Part shown: positions 25,961 through 34,938 of the stretch, piece after piece
How the letters are laid out: the number at the start of each line of letters is the position of its first letter
Position numbering within the stretch: position 1 is the first letter of the stretch
Assembly (NCBI GenBank): GCA_030065935.1
Contig: JASJCP010000017.1
Location: 1 to 55,720, forward strand
Origin: Xenococcaceae cyanobacterium MO_167.B27
GTDB lineage: Bacteria; Cyanobacteriota; Cyanobacteriia; Cyanobacteriales; Xenococcaceae
Direction: 5' to 3'
Length of the DNA: 55,720 nucleotides
Translations under genes and position numbers: made by a program
The notes under the pieces: model-generated
What the model saw: the letters and a program-made list of their open reading frames with translations, nothing else
Told to the model about the DNA's origin: nothing
Database searches by the model: none

Positions 25961-26919
25961 CTTCATACTTAATCAAACGGTTACTGATTTCTATTCCGAC
26001 ACTTATTGTCATCAGTATTATCATATTTACTATCTTAGCAATAGCTCCTGGCGATCCTTTAGGGGAGTTTGCTTCTAACCCTGCTATCACAGCCGAAATT
26101 AGAGAGAATATCCGTAAATCTCTGGGTTTAGATCAGCCAATTCATATTCGTTATTTTAAATGGTTGTGGGCTTTTTTAAGGGGAGATATGGGTTATTCTT
26201 TTACTAGTCGTAGTCCAGTATTTGACCTTTTACAGCAGCGTTTACCCACTACTTTATGGGTTGTAGGTTCGGCTTATATTATTGGCTTAATGATTTCGTT
26301 TCCTTTAGGTATTATTTCCGCTTTAAAACGGTATTCTCTTCAAGACCAAATTATTACAACTTTGGCTTTTATCGGATTTTCTATTCCACCATTCTTTACA
26401 GGATTATTACTAATTATTATTTTTAGTGTGCAGTTAAATTGGTTTCCTTTTATTTACGATAGTACTTTAATAGTGCAAGATTGGTCGAGTTTTATTGCTC
26501 AAATCAAACAATCAATTATGCCTGTTTGTGTCTTAGCATTATATCAGTCTGCTATTTTAATGCGCTTCATTCGCTCATCAGTTTTAGAAGAATTAAAGCA
26601 AGAGTATGTTAAAACAGCTTTGGCTAAAGGTTTAGATAGTTGGGAAATTTTAAGCAAGCATATTTTACGCAATGCGATGATTCCTATTGTGACTTTAATT
26701 GCTTTAGATATTCCTAGTATTTTTACAGGAGCTTTAGTCACAGAACAAGTATTTCGAGTTCCTGGTATTGGAGCTTTATTAATAGAATCAATTTATCGTA
26801 GTGATACTCCTGTAATTATGGCAATTACTTTGATTTATGGAATTTTAATTGTTTTGTTTAATTTAGTAGCAGATATATTATATGCGATGCTCGATCCTAG
26901 GGTTAACTATAATTCATGA
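25957..26919 (+). CDS. DppB/OppB-like ABC transporter permease
   Basis: Membrane subunit of a peptide/nickel-type ABC importer, 320 aa. It has six hydrophobic helices, beginning with YLIKRLLISIPTLIVISIIIF, a large periplasmic loop (about 30-95) and the coupling-helix motif EYVKTALAKGLDSWEILSKHILRNAMIP (EAA loop, about 208-235). TEQVFRVPGIGALLIESIYRSD is typical near the C-terminus. The start is a GTG overlapping a short upstream frame. The binding protein, second permease (DppC) and ATPases are absent, so it must work with subunits encoded elsewhere or be a relic. Its end overlaps the convergent glycosyltransferase end by six bases. Confidence 0.9.
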   Translation: MTSYLIKRLLISIPTLIVISIIIFTILAIAPGDPLGEFASNPAITAEIRENIRKSLGLDQPIHIRYFKWLWAFLRGDMGYSFTSRSPVFDLLQQRLPTTLWVVGSAYIIGLMISFPLGIISALKRYSLQDQIITTLAFIGFSIPPFFTGLLLIIIFSVQLNWFPFIYDSTLIVQDWSSFIAQIKQSIMPVCVLALYQSAILMRFIRSSVLEELKQEYVKTALAKGLDSWEILSKHILRNAMIPIVTLIALDIPSIFTGALVTEQVFRVPGIGALLIESIYRSDTPVIMAITLIYGILIVLFNLVADILYAMLDPRVNYNS

Positions 26920-27849
26920 TTTTGGTAATTCTTTGTAAGCACAATAAACACCTTGGACATTATACCAATTGAGAAAAATACGAGCTATTTCTAGGGCTAG
27001 TTGGGATTTACCTCGATTAATTAACCATTGTAGTAATGGTTTCATTGTTTTCTCGTTGAGCAACCCTCCCAAAGATAAAACACCCCATAAAATACGATGT
27101 AAAATAGTCATCTGAATCATCATTTTAACTGAGAAAGTAGGATGTTTTTGATAAAAAATTACTCCCATTCTACCTCTTTGGATTTCTCGCTCAATTAAGT
27201 TGGGAATTTGCTCTAGATTAAAAGGAGGATGCCAATGATATCCTACAGCTTCAGGACATTTGATTAATTTTAGTCCTAATTTTTTTAATCTTACTCCTAA
27301 CTCTAAATCTTCCCATCCATAGAGTTGAAATTGAGTATCAAACATTCCAGCTTTTTCTAGCCAGTGTTTAGAAATTGCCACATTTCCTGTGGCAAAATAT
27401 GCAGCCGAAAAATCAGTTATTTTATAAGGTTCTGAAGTGGGATTATCGAAGTTACAAGTATTAATTACTGCGCCATAAGTAAAGAGGCGATCGCAGCCTA
27501 TTTTGTCTCTTCCTTTCCCTAAAGCGTTACTATGAGCTTGTAAGAAGTTTTCCGTAACTACTAGGTCACTATCAATAAAAATAATAGTATCACCTTCGGC
27601 TTTTTTGATTCCTAAGTTTCTGGCTGCTGCTGCTCCTTGATGCTCTTGTTGGAAGCTTTTAACATGGGGTAGTTGTGACTGATTTTCTGCTAGCCAAGTT
27701 AAAGTGCCGTCTGTTGAACCATCGTCTATTAAAACAACCTCATATTTACTAATTATGTCATTACTAAACTGTTGATTTTCTAAAGCAATTAGACATTTTT
27801 GTAAAATTGGTAATCTGTTGTAAGTCGGAATAACAATACTGATATACAT
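26914..27849 (-). CDS. Family 2 glycosyltransferase
   Basis: Predicted cytoplasmic GT-A glycosyltransferase transferring a sugar from a nucleotide donor, 311 aa. It begins MYISIVIPTYNRLPILQKCL, has DDGSTDGTL (near 43), AAARNLGIKKAEG, FIDSDLVV (the DxD-like metal site near 93) and YGWEDLELGVRL (the ED acceptor motif near 178). A weakly hydrophobic region (about 240-265) could rest on the membrane. Donor and acceptor are unknown. It follows the SirB1-like gene by three bases on the same strand, suggesting one transcript. Confidence 0.9.
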   Translation of the reverse strand: MYISIVIPTYNRLPILQKCLIALENQQFSNDIISKYEVVLIDDGSTDGTLTWLAENQSQLPHVKSFQQEHQGAAAARNLGIKKAEGDTIIFIDSDLVVTENFLQAHSNALGKGRDKIGCDRLFTYGAVINTCNFDNPTSEPYKITDFSAAYFATGNVAISKHWLEKAGMFDTQFQLYGWEDLELGVRLKKLGLKLIKCPEAVGYHWHPPFNLEQIPNLIEREIQRGRMGVIFYQKHPTFSVKMMIQMTILHRILWGVLSLGGLLNEKTMKPLLQWLINRGKSQLALEIARIFLNWYNVQGVYCAYKELPKS

Positions 27850-27852
27850 TGA

Positions 27853-28671
27853 TTAATATTTAATTTTATTTAATAGCATTTTTATCATGGGTGCATCTTC
27901 AGCATTGGGTAAGATTGTTAGATAAGATTCTAAGTCTTGACATGATTCTTCCCAACGATTTAATTCATAATATAATAGACCACGATCACGTAATTCATTG
28001 GCATTATCAGGAGATAAAAGTAACATACCGTCAATAATTGCGATCGCTCTCAAAAAGTCACGCTGATGTAAATAAATTTGTTTTAAATTCAGCAACATTC
28101 TAGAGAGTATTTGACGGTTGGAAACGGAATTGAGAAACTCAGGTTTTAGCTTTACTGGTTGTTGATAGAGTTGTTGTAATTTGGCTTCGCAGTCTTGAGG
28201 GAATAAAATTTCTCCTTGATTAAAAACATCCACAAAAATTCCTGCATCTTCAAAGTCGGGGCGGATGATAAAATGTCCAGGCATTCCAATACCAACCATC
28301 GGAAAGTTTAAACGCTTGGCTATGTCTAAATATACTACAGCAAGACTAATGGGAATACCCAGACGGCGGTCTATAACATGATTTAAAAAACTGTTTCTTG
28401 GATCGTAATAATTTTCATTATTACCTCTAAATCCTAATTCTTGATAGAGATGGTGATTAATAACTTGAATTACTTTCAGTGGATATCTGGTAGAAGGTAA
28501 CTTTGGTTCTATTTTGTCAGCTATTTGTTCTAACTTATCAAGATAGGCTTCGATATCTAAATAAGGATACTCTGCTTGAGAAAAGTAGAGAGCAGCCTTA
28601 GCTAGATTAATATCTTGATCGGCTTTATTGATTTCTTGTTCAAAATTCTGCCAAGCAATTTGATAATCCAT
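27853..28671 (-). CDS. SirB1-like transglutaminase-fold TPR protein
   Basis: A 272-aa protein of the SirB1 / transglutaminase-like family. The N-terminal domain (about 1-170) has YPLKVIQVINHHLYQELGFRGN, DPRNSFLNHVIDRRLGIPISLAVVYLDIAKRLN and GMPGHFIIRP, the features of the protein class known from SirB1 and C-terminal DUF variants. The C-terminal part (about 180-265) contains TPR-like helices (LLSPDNANELRDRGLLYYELNRWEESCQDLESYL). The usual catalytic cysteine is not obvious, so it may be a binding protein. It directly precedes the GT2 gene in one likely operon; why the two are paired is unknown. Confidence 0.85.
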   Translation of the reverse strand: MDYQIAWQNFEQEINKADQDINLAKAALYFSQAEYPYLDIEAYLDKLEQIADKIEPKLPSTRYPLKVIQVINHHLYQELGFRGNNENYYDPRNSFLNHVIDRRLGIPISLAVVYLDIAKRLNFPMVGIGMPGHFIIRPDFEDAGIFVDVFNQGEILFPQDCEAKLQQLYQQPVKLKPEFLNSVSNRQILSRMLLNLKQIYLHQRDFLRAIAIIDGMLLLSPDNANELRDRGLLYYELNRWEESCQDLESYLTILPNAEDAPMIKMLLNKIKY

Positions 28672-28700
28672 ATAATTTTATATTAAAGTTACTTACACTT

Positions 28701-28850
28701 TTGTTGATTGTTAGTGGTTAGTGGTTAGTGGTTAGTTGTTGATTGTTAATTGTTAATTGTTAATGGTTGATTGATGAAAAGCTAATTGTTAGTGGTTAGT
28801 TGTTAATTGTTGATTGTTAAATTCTGACTTGCTAATTGCTAGTTGCTACT
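28701..28850. repeat. Heptamer array (TTGTTAG/TGGTTAG type)
   Basis: About 150 bp of tandem 7-mers with variants such as tgttgat, tgttagt, ggttagt, tgttaat, with a broken middle near gatgaaaagctaa. It fills the gap between the SirB1-like gene and the CruP-like gene. The same gatgaaaagttgattgttag wording recurs near 36805. Confidence 0.75.
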
Positions 28851-30386
28851 TTAATAATCTCCTCCCGAACCGTATTTCCAAGCATCTAGATAACGGTGAT
28901 AGTAATATTGCTTTCTGGGAGAGAGTTTTTTAACTATAGGCTGAGTTAAATTACCAATAGGGTATAACATACTATATAAAGCCAAATTAAAATAATGGAG
29001 ACTCCAATTAACTAGAGGATTAATTCCTATTTGGGGCAATAAAGGTAAAACAAATTTAGGATTAACTAGGGGAAGAGTTTTAGCAAGAGGAATAAACTGA
29101 ATCACATCTTGTAAGAAAGGTTTAAGTACATCATCTCCTAGCTTTTCCATGACTTGAAATACTCCATTCATCAGATTATTAATTTGATCAGGATTAACTT
29201 TTTGATCGACAGCTACACTCATAGTTTTTTGGAATAGCCAAGTCACGGAAATATTAGGCTGATATGGTTGTAGTAAAGCTAAATCTTTTTTGGCGAGACT
29301 ATCTATTTTTAATGCTTCATCAATGCCATAACTCAAGCGTTTTAGGTGACGGATCATTGCACCAAAACCCCCAAAACTAACAGGAGATTGACTCCCACTG
29401 CTATCCCCTACTGCTAGAACTCTATTGAAGGGTAAATTTAGAGGGCTTTTGCTGTAAGCGGGAAAAAAACCAAAGAGAAATCTAGCAAAATCTAACTGCT
29501 CTAGCTCAATGTTTTGATATTCTGGTAATAATCTTAGATACTCTTCCATAAAGTGTTGTAAGGTAGGGCGTGAGGAATGAGCATCTAAGTAACTGAACAT
29601 ATAAGTTGTTCTACCATCTCTTGCGGGAAAAGCCTCCCAGAAGTACTGACACTGGTTAATAATGGGAGTGAAAGAATAAATTAAATCTCCTGTGTCATTT
29701 GTTTCATAACCTTGGGCGCAGCTTCCTACTACTACACATACTGCATCGGGTTTAACTCCTTGTCTGGCTTGCTTAACAATAGGGGAAAAATGCCCCATAG
29801 CATCTAGTAATAAGCGAGTTTTCAGAGTCTTGTCTGCTGTTGCTACTGAAACCCCATCTTCATAGACAGTAGCAGTTTTAAAAGCGGTATTTTCTAGTAA
29901 AACTCCTCCCCAGGAAAGAAATTTATTTTTTAGTGTTTCTAATAAATAGACTGGATCGACTCCTATATTTAAAACATCTTTTACCCAGATGTCTTTTCCT
30001 CCCATAAAGCCTATCCTAGCAGGATTATACTCAGTTGCGATCGCATTTTCTAACTCTGTTTCTGTCAACAACTCCAATTCTATTAAACTATGTAGCTCGT
30101 GACGAGAAATATTCCATTCTTGCGCTCTTCCTCTGAGAATTCCTCGCTCTATTAAAATTACTTTCCAGCCTAATTTTTGTAATGCTATACCAAGAATAAT
30201 ACCCAGTGTGCCACCACAAATAAGGATATCACTATCTAAATCACCTAAACTTTCTGAACTCTGGTGAATGACTTGGGGTACAGATAATTCACCAGAGCGC
30301 AAATTTTGCCAAAAACTATCTGCTTGCTTTAGTCTTTCAAATACTCGATCCTTTCTGGATTGTAAATACTGTTCTACTAAGCTCAT
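28851..30386 (-). CDS. cruP: CruP-like lycopene cyclase paralogue (FAD oxidoreductase)
   Basis: A 511-aa flavoprotein of the CruA/CruP lycopene-cyclase family. An FAD-binding Rossmann motif (SDILICGGTLGIILGIALQ, GWKVILIERG) starts near residue 53. EWNISRHELHSLIELELL and ATEYNPARIGF follow, as in CruA/CruP, and VLAVGDSSGSQSPVSFGGFGAMIRHL near 345 closes the flavin domain. The length and sequence suit CruP better than the longer CruA. CruP was reported to limit carotenoid epoxide accumulation under oxidative stress; its cyclase activity is uncertain. Its start overlaps the LysR gene's stop by one base (TAATG), so the two form one operon. Confidence 0.78.
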   Translation of the reverse strand: MSLVEQYLQSRKDRVFERLKQADSFWQNLRSGELSVPQVIHQSSESLGDLDSDILICGGTLGIILGIALQKLGWKVILIERGILRGRAQEWNISRHELHSLIELELLTETELENAIATEYNPARIGFMGGKDIWVKDVLNIGVDPVYLLETLKNKFLSWGGVLLENTAFKTATVYEDGVSVATADKTLKTRLLLDAMGHFSPIVKQARQGVKPDAVCVVVGSCAQGYETNDTGDLIYSFTPIINQCQYFWEAFPARDGRTTYMFSYLDAHSSRPTLQHFMEEYLRLLPEYQNIELEQLDFARFLFGFFPAYSKSPLNLPFNRVLAVGDSSGSQSPVSFGGFGAMIRHLKRLSYGIDEALKIDSLAKKDLALLQPYQPNISVTWLFQKTMSVAVDQKVNPDQINNLMNGVFQVMEKLGDDVLKPFLQDVIQFIPLAKTLPLVNPKFVLPLLPQIGINPLVNWSLHYFNLALYSMLYPIGNLTQPIVKKLSPRKQYYYHRYLDAWKYGSGGDY

Positions 30387-31333
30387 TATAATATCGATCT
30401 TTTAGTTAATTGGGATAAAATACTTGAATCTGGAAAATTCATTTTCGGACTTTCCTCTAATAAATATTCTAAAAAAGTTTGAGCTATTACTGAAAGTTTT
30501 TTCCCTGCCAAATGAGCTACATACCAACGGCGTTGAATGGGAAAATGCTCCACATCTAAAACTGTCAATTCTCCTGATGTTCCCTCAGAAATCAAACAGT
30601 GTTCTGATAATATTGAGATCCCCAAGCCACCTGCGATCGCTTGCTTAATAGCTTCATTACTGCCCAATTCTAATTTTACTTTTACCTGTACTTGATGTCT
30701 TTTAAGTAACTCTAAAATAGCTACTCTTGTACCAGAGCCTTTTTCTCGCATAATAAAAGGTTGATTATTTAAGCACTGAATTGACAGATTTTGTTTATTA
30801 GCTAAATCGTGGTCTTTTTTAGCTACTACCACTAGAGGATTATTTAAAAAATCCTGAGAGTGTAAATCAATATCTTCAGAAGGTTGGCTAACAATATAAA
30901 GGTCATCTTTATTGTTTAACATTCGCTGTTGGATTTCTTGGTGATTAGTCACTTCAAGAGCCACATCTATTCCAGGGTATTGCTGACAAAAAGACCCCAA
31001 TAAACGAGGCACAAAATACTTAGCCGTAGTAATTACTGCTAACCGTAGCTGTCCCTGTTTTGTTCCTTTGATATCAGCTACTTTCATCTCAAAGTTTTGT
31101 AATTTTTCAAAGATATCTTGACAAGTTAAAAGCAACTCTTTTCCAGCATCAGTTAGATAAAGACTTTTACCGATTTGTTCAAATAAAGGTAATCCAACAG
31201 TTTTAGTAAGTTGTTTAACTTGACTAGAAACAGTAGGTTGAGTAATGGACAATTCCTCTGCTGCGCGGGTGAAACTACCATGACGGGCGACTGTTTCAAA
31301 TACTCTTAACTGATGTAAGGTTGCTTGTATCAA
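30386..31333 (-). CDS. LysR-type regulator, CmpR/NdhR-like
   Basis: A 315-aa LysR transcription factor. The N-terminal winged helix (about 1-65) reads TLHQLRVFETVARHGSFTRAAEELSITQPTVSSQVKQL, and the effector domain (about 95-300) contains AVITTAKYFVPRLLGSFC and GSNEAIKQAIAGGLGISIL. The match to the CmpR/NdhR group (regulators of inorganic-carbon transport) is close in the parts I can recall, but the target here could differ. The start TTG at 31333 gives MIQATLHQLRVF, the usual N-terminus; no ATG is better placed. It is upstream of and overlaps the cruP-like gene, so carotenoid and carbon/redox control may be linked. Confidence 0.88.
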   Translation of the reverse strand: MIQATLHQLRVFETVARHGSFTRAAEELSITQPTVSSQVKQLTKTVGLPLFEQIGKSLYLTDAGKELLLTCQDIFEKLQNFEMKVADIKGTKQGQLRLAVITTAKYFVPRLLGSFCQQYPGIDVALEVTNHQEIQQRMLNNKDDLYIVSQPSEDIDLHSQDFLNNPLVVVAKKDHDLANKQNLSIQCLNNQPFIMREKGSGTRVAILELLKRHQVQVKVKLELGSNEAIKQAIAGGLGISILSEHCLISEGTSGELTVLDVEHFPIQRRWYVAHLAGKKLSVIAQTFLEYLLEESPKMNFPDSSILSQLTKRSIL

Positions 31334-31673
31334 AAGTTTTTCTCCTTATTATTTCTCAAAAGCAAGGGCTGACTAAAGGTTCAACTTTTAGTTGATGGGT
31401 TAAGGTTGACGAAGAAGCGTGGGTTTCGGGGACAGAGAGAGAGTAAACTGTTGAATTTGCAGATCATTGTTGGCTTTGATTGACTGAACACAAGAAAATA
31501 AGTCTCACTACTTATCATAAATTAAAATCAATGTCTGTCTCTTGTTTCATAATCTATCTATTATCTTTTGCAGCGCGGTTAAACCAAGTGATTTGTCAAT
31601 AGCGAGAGACTTGGATTGTGTCAGGGTGTAGGGTGTGGGGAAAATAAGGGTAATAAGTTAGGGTGGGAAGATA
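31334..31673. other. Intergenic LysR-HpnA-like
   Basis: This 340-bp gap has no gene. It contains the LysR gene's promoter region and G-rich low-complexity sequence (31620-31670). Possible LysR-type T-N11-A sites cannot be assigned with confidence. Confidence 0.4.
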
Positions 31674-32642
31674 TCAGTGGCGAAACCAATTAACACTCTT
31701 TTCTAAAGCTCGCTCGATAGAAGATTGAGGTAAACCTAAATAAGTAACAGCTTTAGCGCAATCATAATACATTTTTTGTTGTGCCATACGCACCCCGTCA
31801 AGAGCGACAGTAGGTTTTCGCCCCAGAGGTGCCAGAATTTTCTCTTCAATCCAAGCTACAGTATAGGGTATGAAATAAGGGATAGTGTAACGAGGTGCAG
31901 CTAAACCAGTAATTGCAGCGAGTTTATCTAGTATTTGTTTAAGGCTAAGATTTTGATTTCCCAGAATATAGCGATCGCCAGTATGTCCTTTTTCTAAAGC
32001 TAACAAGTGTCCCCAAGCCACATCCTTCACATCAATCAAATTTAAGCCAGTATCCAGATAAAAAGGCATTTGTCTTCTCAAGAAGCGTAAAATAATCTCA
32101 CCGGTAGGAGTCGGTTTAATGTCCCATTCTCCGATAGGAGTACTAGGGTTAACAATAACTATATCTTGCCCCTGTTTTATGGCTTTAATAGCTTCTTGTT
32201 CAGCGTAATACTTAGATTTTTTATAATTCCCTATCAGTTTTTCTACTGGGCTTTGATGAGTTTCGTTTACAGGTATGCCATTTTTTCCCACTCCAATAGC
32301 AGCTACAGAGCTAGTATAAACAGTGCGCTCAACTCCAGCACGACGAGCGCAAGCTAAAACATTTCTTGTGCCTAAAACATTATTGAGATAAAGTAATTTT
32401 TTGTCAGATTGCCATAGGGAATAGTGAGCAGCAACATGAAACAATGCTTGACAGCCTTTCATTGATTGTGACAAATGGCGATCGTTTAAGTCTCCCTGTA
32501 CAATCTCTACATCTAAAGATTTGATATTGGATAGACAACTACTAGGGCGCACTAATACCCTCACTTTATACCCTTGCTGCAATAATAATCGCACCAGATT
32601 TGCACCGACAAAACCTGTACTTCCTGTAACAAAAACACGCAT
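31674..32642 (-). CDS. hpnA: HpnA-like NAD-dependent epimerase/dehydratase
   Basis: Short-chain dehydrogenase-type sugar epimerase, 322 aa, of the hopanoid-associated HpnA group. It has the glycine-rich NAD motif VTGSTGFVGANLVRLLLQQG at the start, LFHVAAHYSLW near 70, VYTSSVAAIGV with the catalytic serine, and YKKSKYYAEQEA as the YxxxK pair. The NPSTPIGEWDIKPTPTG segment is typical of the group. In bacteria making hopanoids these genes sit by squalene-hopene cyclase, but no such gene is here, so the exact substrate is open. ATG at 32642. Confidence 0.85.
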   Translation of the reverse strand: MRVFVTGSTGFVGANLVRLLLQQGYKVRVLVRPSSCLSNIKSLDVEIVQGDLNDRHLSQSMKGCQALFHVAAHYSLWQSDKKLLYLNNVLGTRNVLACARRAGVERTVYTSSVAAIGVGKNGIPVNETHQSPVEKLIGNYKKSKYYAEQEAIKAIKQGQDIVIVNPSTPIGEWDIKPTPTGEIILRFLRRQMPFYLDTGLNLIDVKDVAWGHLLALEKGHTGDRYILGNQNLSLKQILDKLAAITGLAAPRYTIPYFIPYTVAWIEEKILAPLGRKPTVALDGVRMAQQKMYYDCAKAVTYLGLPQSSIERALEKSVNWFRH

Positions 32643-32910
32643 CTTTATAAGTAGTTGTGCAAAATTAATTAGATAGTTGAGATAGGCAATAGGGATGAAT
32701 TATGAGGGGTCGCTAGACTTCGTCGCCCTTCACCGAACGCGCACCTTCGGTGAGAGGAATGAGGATTGAGGGATGAGGTCAGGAGTCACCGGGTCAGGGG
32801 ACTGGGGAGAGAGGGAGAGTCGTGGAATAAGTAGTAAGTAATTAGCTTTTCATCAATCACCAATCACCAATCACCAATCACCAATCCTTCATCCTCGATC
32901 CTCGATCCCA
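32643..32910. repeat. Intergenic repeats (GC-rich repeat and CAATCAC heptamers)
   Basis: A 268-bp gap. At about 32708-32756 it carries the GC-rich repeat sharing CTCACCGAAGGTGCGCG (inverted) with 21894. At 32854-32886 it carries five copies of CCAATCA, followed by tccttcatcctcgatcc units. No gene was seen. Confidence 0.6.
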
Positions 32911-33759
32911 TTAGGAACAAAATAATGAATAATCAGTTATATCGCACACAGGCTGATAGCCAATCTTTTGATAGATACTATTAGAAGTAGGATTACTAAT
33001 ATCTGTGTATAAAAAACAGTATTGGTAGCCTTGCTCCAGTAATTTCTGACTCATAGCAGCCACGCAAGAAGTTGCATAACCTTTCTGTCTGTATTCTGGA
33101 GGAGTATAAACCGCATTAATTCTAATGCCATTGGGAGTTGCACCGCCATAAGCTACCATCGAAACAGCAATGTTATCTTCCCAAATATAGATATTGCCTT
33201 GTTGGAGTTTTAGAGCCAACCAGCGAACGCTATCTGATTGAGGTTTATTGTCTCCCAAAGCTTCTCGCTCAAAGTCTTGAATCCAACTAGTTAATAAAGT
33301 GCGATCGCTGGCTCTAGCTTGTCGCAAATAACCAGAAGCTTGTATAAGTGACTCAACTTTTTCTAGTTGATGTATTCTCAATGCAAAAGCCTGTCGATAA
33401 GATGCTGCTCTTAGAGAATACCAGGCTTGTGCAAAAATTGTAGCTTCTGGCTCAGATGCAATTACCCCTGATAAATATTGCTCATCAAAGGCTAAATCTC
33501 TGGCAATTTTCACTATAGCTTCAGATTGAGAACAGCGAGACAATAATAACTTATAATTAGGAGTTTTAATGGCAGTAGCCACAACCCGATCCTTGTCCGC
33601 GATCGCCACTAAATAAGGTACTGTATCATAATAATCGGGATATTCCATTAAACTCTTGCTAATCCCTAACATCATACAGTGGACAGCTTCTTCCTGAAGT
33701 AAATAAGCTTCAATTGTTTGGTAATAAAGCTTAGGATCGTTAAAACGCTGAATTTCCAT
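32911..33759 (-). CDS. GNAT N-acetyltransferase
   Basis: A 282-aa acetyl-CoA-dependent acetyltransferase. The N-terminal half (about 1-135) is a helical extension seen in some GNAT proteins; the GNAT core is C-terminal (about 140-280), with RINAVYTPPEYRQKGYATSCVAAM as the acetyl-CoA binding motif A (Q/RxxGxG/A) and YCFLYTDISNPTSNSIYQKIGYQPV as motif B. The substrate is unknown. It follows ilvE by 27 bp on the same strand, so they probably share a promoter. Confidence 0.87.
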   Translation of the reverse strand: MEIQRFNDPKLYYQTIEAYLLQEEAVHCMMLGISKSLMEYPDYYDTVPYLVAIADKDRVVATAIKTPNYKLLLSRCSQSEAIVKIARDLAFDEQYLSGVIASEPEATIFAQAWYSLRAASYRQAFALRIHQLEKVESLIQASGYLRQARASDRTLLTSWIQDFEREALGDNKPQSDSVRWLALKLQQGNIYIWEDNIAVSMVAYGGATPNGIRINAVYTPPEYRQKGYATSCVAAMSQKLLEQGYQYCFLYTDISNPTSNSIYQKIGYQPVCDITDYSLFCS

Positions 33760-33786
33760 AAGCTTAAGTACTAGCTATAATTAGTT

Positions 33787-34698
33787 TTAAATCTTAATTG
33801 TATAGACCCAATCTTGATATTTTTTATTTCTCTTTTCGGTAATTGCTGTTAACTGTTGCTTCAATTTATCAGTGATTGGGTGCTTGGGAGAAAGATGATA
33901 GTTTTCGATGCGTTTAACAGGAGTAATTTTAGCAGCAGTACCACTTAAAAATACTTCGTCTGCAATCAATAATTCTGTTTTGTCTATAGGACGCTCAATA
34001 ACTTCAATGCCGAAATCTTTAGCAATAGTAATTATGCTGTCTCTCGTGATACCTTCAAGGATATCTTGCTCAAAACCAGGAGTAATTAATTTACCATTAC
34101 GCACGATAAAAATATTCATTCCTGATGCTTCACAAATTTTACCTTGAGAATTCATTAATATCGCTTCATCAAAGCCTGATTCTACGGCTTCAGTTTTTGC
34201 TAAAGAAGAAGTAATATAAGCTCCACTAACTTTACCTCTCAGGGGAAGACTGCGGTCTTCTTGACGATACCAAGAACTAATACGACAACTAATACCATCA
34301 GGAGGTAGATAATCTCCTAACTCTAATCCATAGACGAAAAAGTCTTTTTTTATCTTATGTAATCTGGGAGCAATACCGAGGTCAGAAGTATAAATAAAAG
34401 GACGAATATAAAAAGATTTATCTGGTTTATTTTTCTGAACGAAATCAATAATTACTTGTTGAATTTTATCAGTAGGTAAGTCGTAATTGAGGAACTTAGC
34501 ACTACTACTTAATCTGTGACTGTGGCGGTCTAACCTAAATAATAGTATTTCTTGTGGGTTTTCAGGGTTGGGAATTCCGCGCATTCCGCCAAAAGCTCCT
34601 GTGCCATAATGTAGCGCGTGGGTGGCTATAGAAATCTTGGCTTCTGCAAAAGGAACAAACTGATTTTCAAAATAAGCAATAGGTAGAAAGTTGTGCAT
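33787..34698 (-). CDS. ilvE: Branched-chain amino acid aminotransferase IlvE
   Basis: PLP enzyme for the last step of valine, leucine and isoleucine synthesis. The 303-aa product is of the IlvE class IV fold: HALHYGTGAFGGMRGI (near 27), the lysine region SSLAKTEAVESGFDEAIL with the Schiff-base lysine, EASGMNIFIVRNGKLITP and FLSGTAAKITPV. All are typical and the length is normal. ATG at 34698. It leads a two-gene unit with the GNAT gene. Confidence 0.93.
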   Translation of the reverse strand: MHNFLPIAYFENQFVPFAEAKISIATHALHYGTGAFGGMRGIPNPENPQEILLFRLDRHSHRLSSSAKFLNYDLPTDKIQQVIIDFVQKNKPDKSFYIRPFIYTSDLGIAPRLHKIKKDFFVYGLELGDYLPPDGISCRISSWYRQEDRSLPLRGKVSGAYITSSLAKTEAVESGFDEAILMNSQGKICEASGMNIFIVRNGKLITPGFEQDILEGITRDSIITIAKDFGIEVIERPIDKTELLIADEVFLSGTAAKITPVKRIENYHLSPKHPITDKLKQQLTAITEKRNKKYQDWVYTIKI

Positions 34699-34759
34699 AG
34701 TTGTGATTATTTTTTAAGCAGTAGGGGTAACTTTCCCTGACAATGTCAGATTTACAATT

Positions 34760-34938
34760 TTATCTTATCTATGGGAATAGGGAATAGGGAATGGGGGTCA
34801 GAGGTCTCCAGGTCAGGGGTCAGGGGTGTGGGGAATTGGGGAATTGGGGGTGGTTGATGATAACTGATTACTGATAACTGATTACTGATAACTGATTCAT
34901 CCTTCATCCTTCATCCTTTATTACTTGCTACTTGTGTT
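34760..34938. repeat. G-rich and gataact repeats between ilvE and moxR
   Basis: A block of GGGAATAGG/GGTCAGGGGTC low complexity (34760-34850) followed by tandem tgataactgattac units and catcctt units (34855-34925). No gene was seen. Confidence 0.65.
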
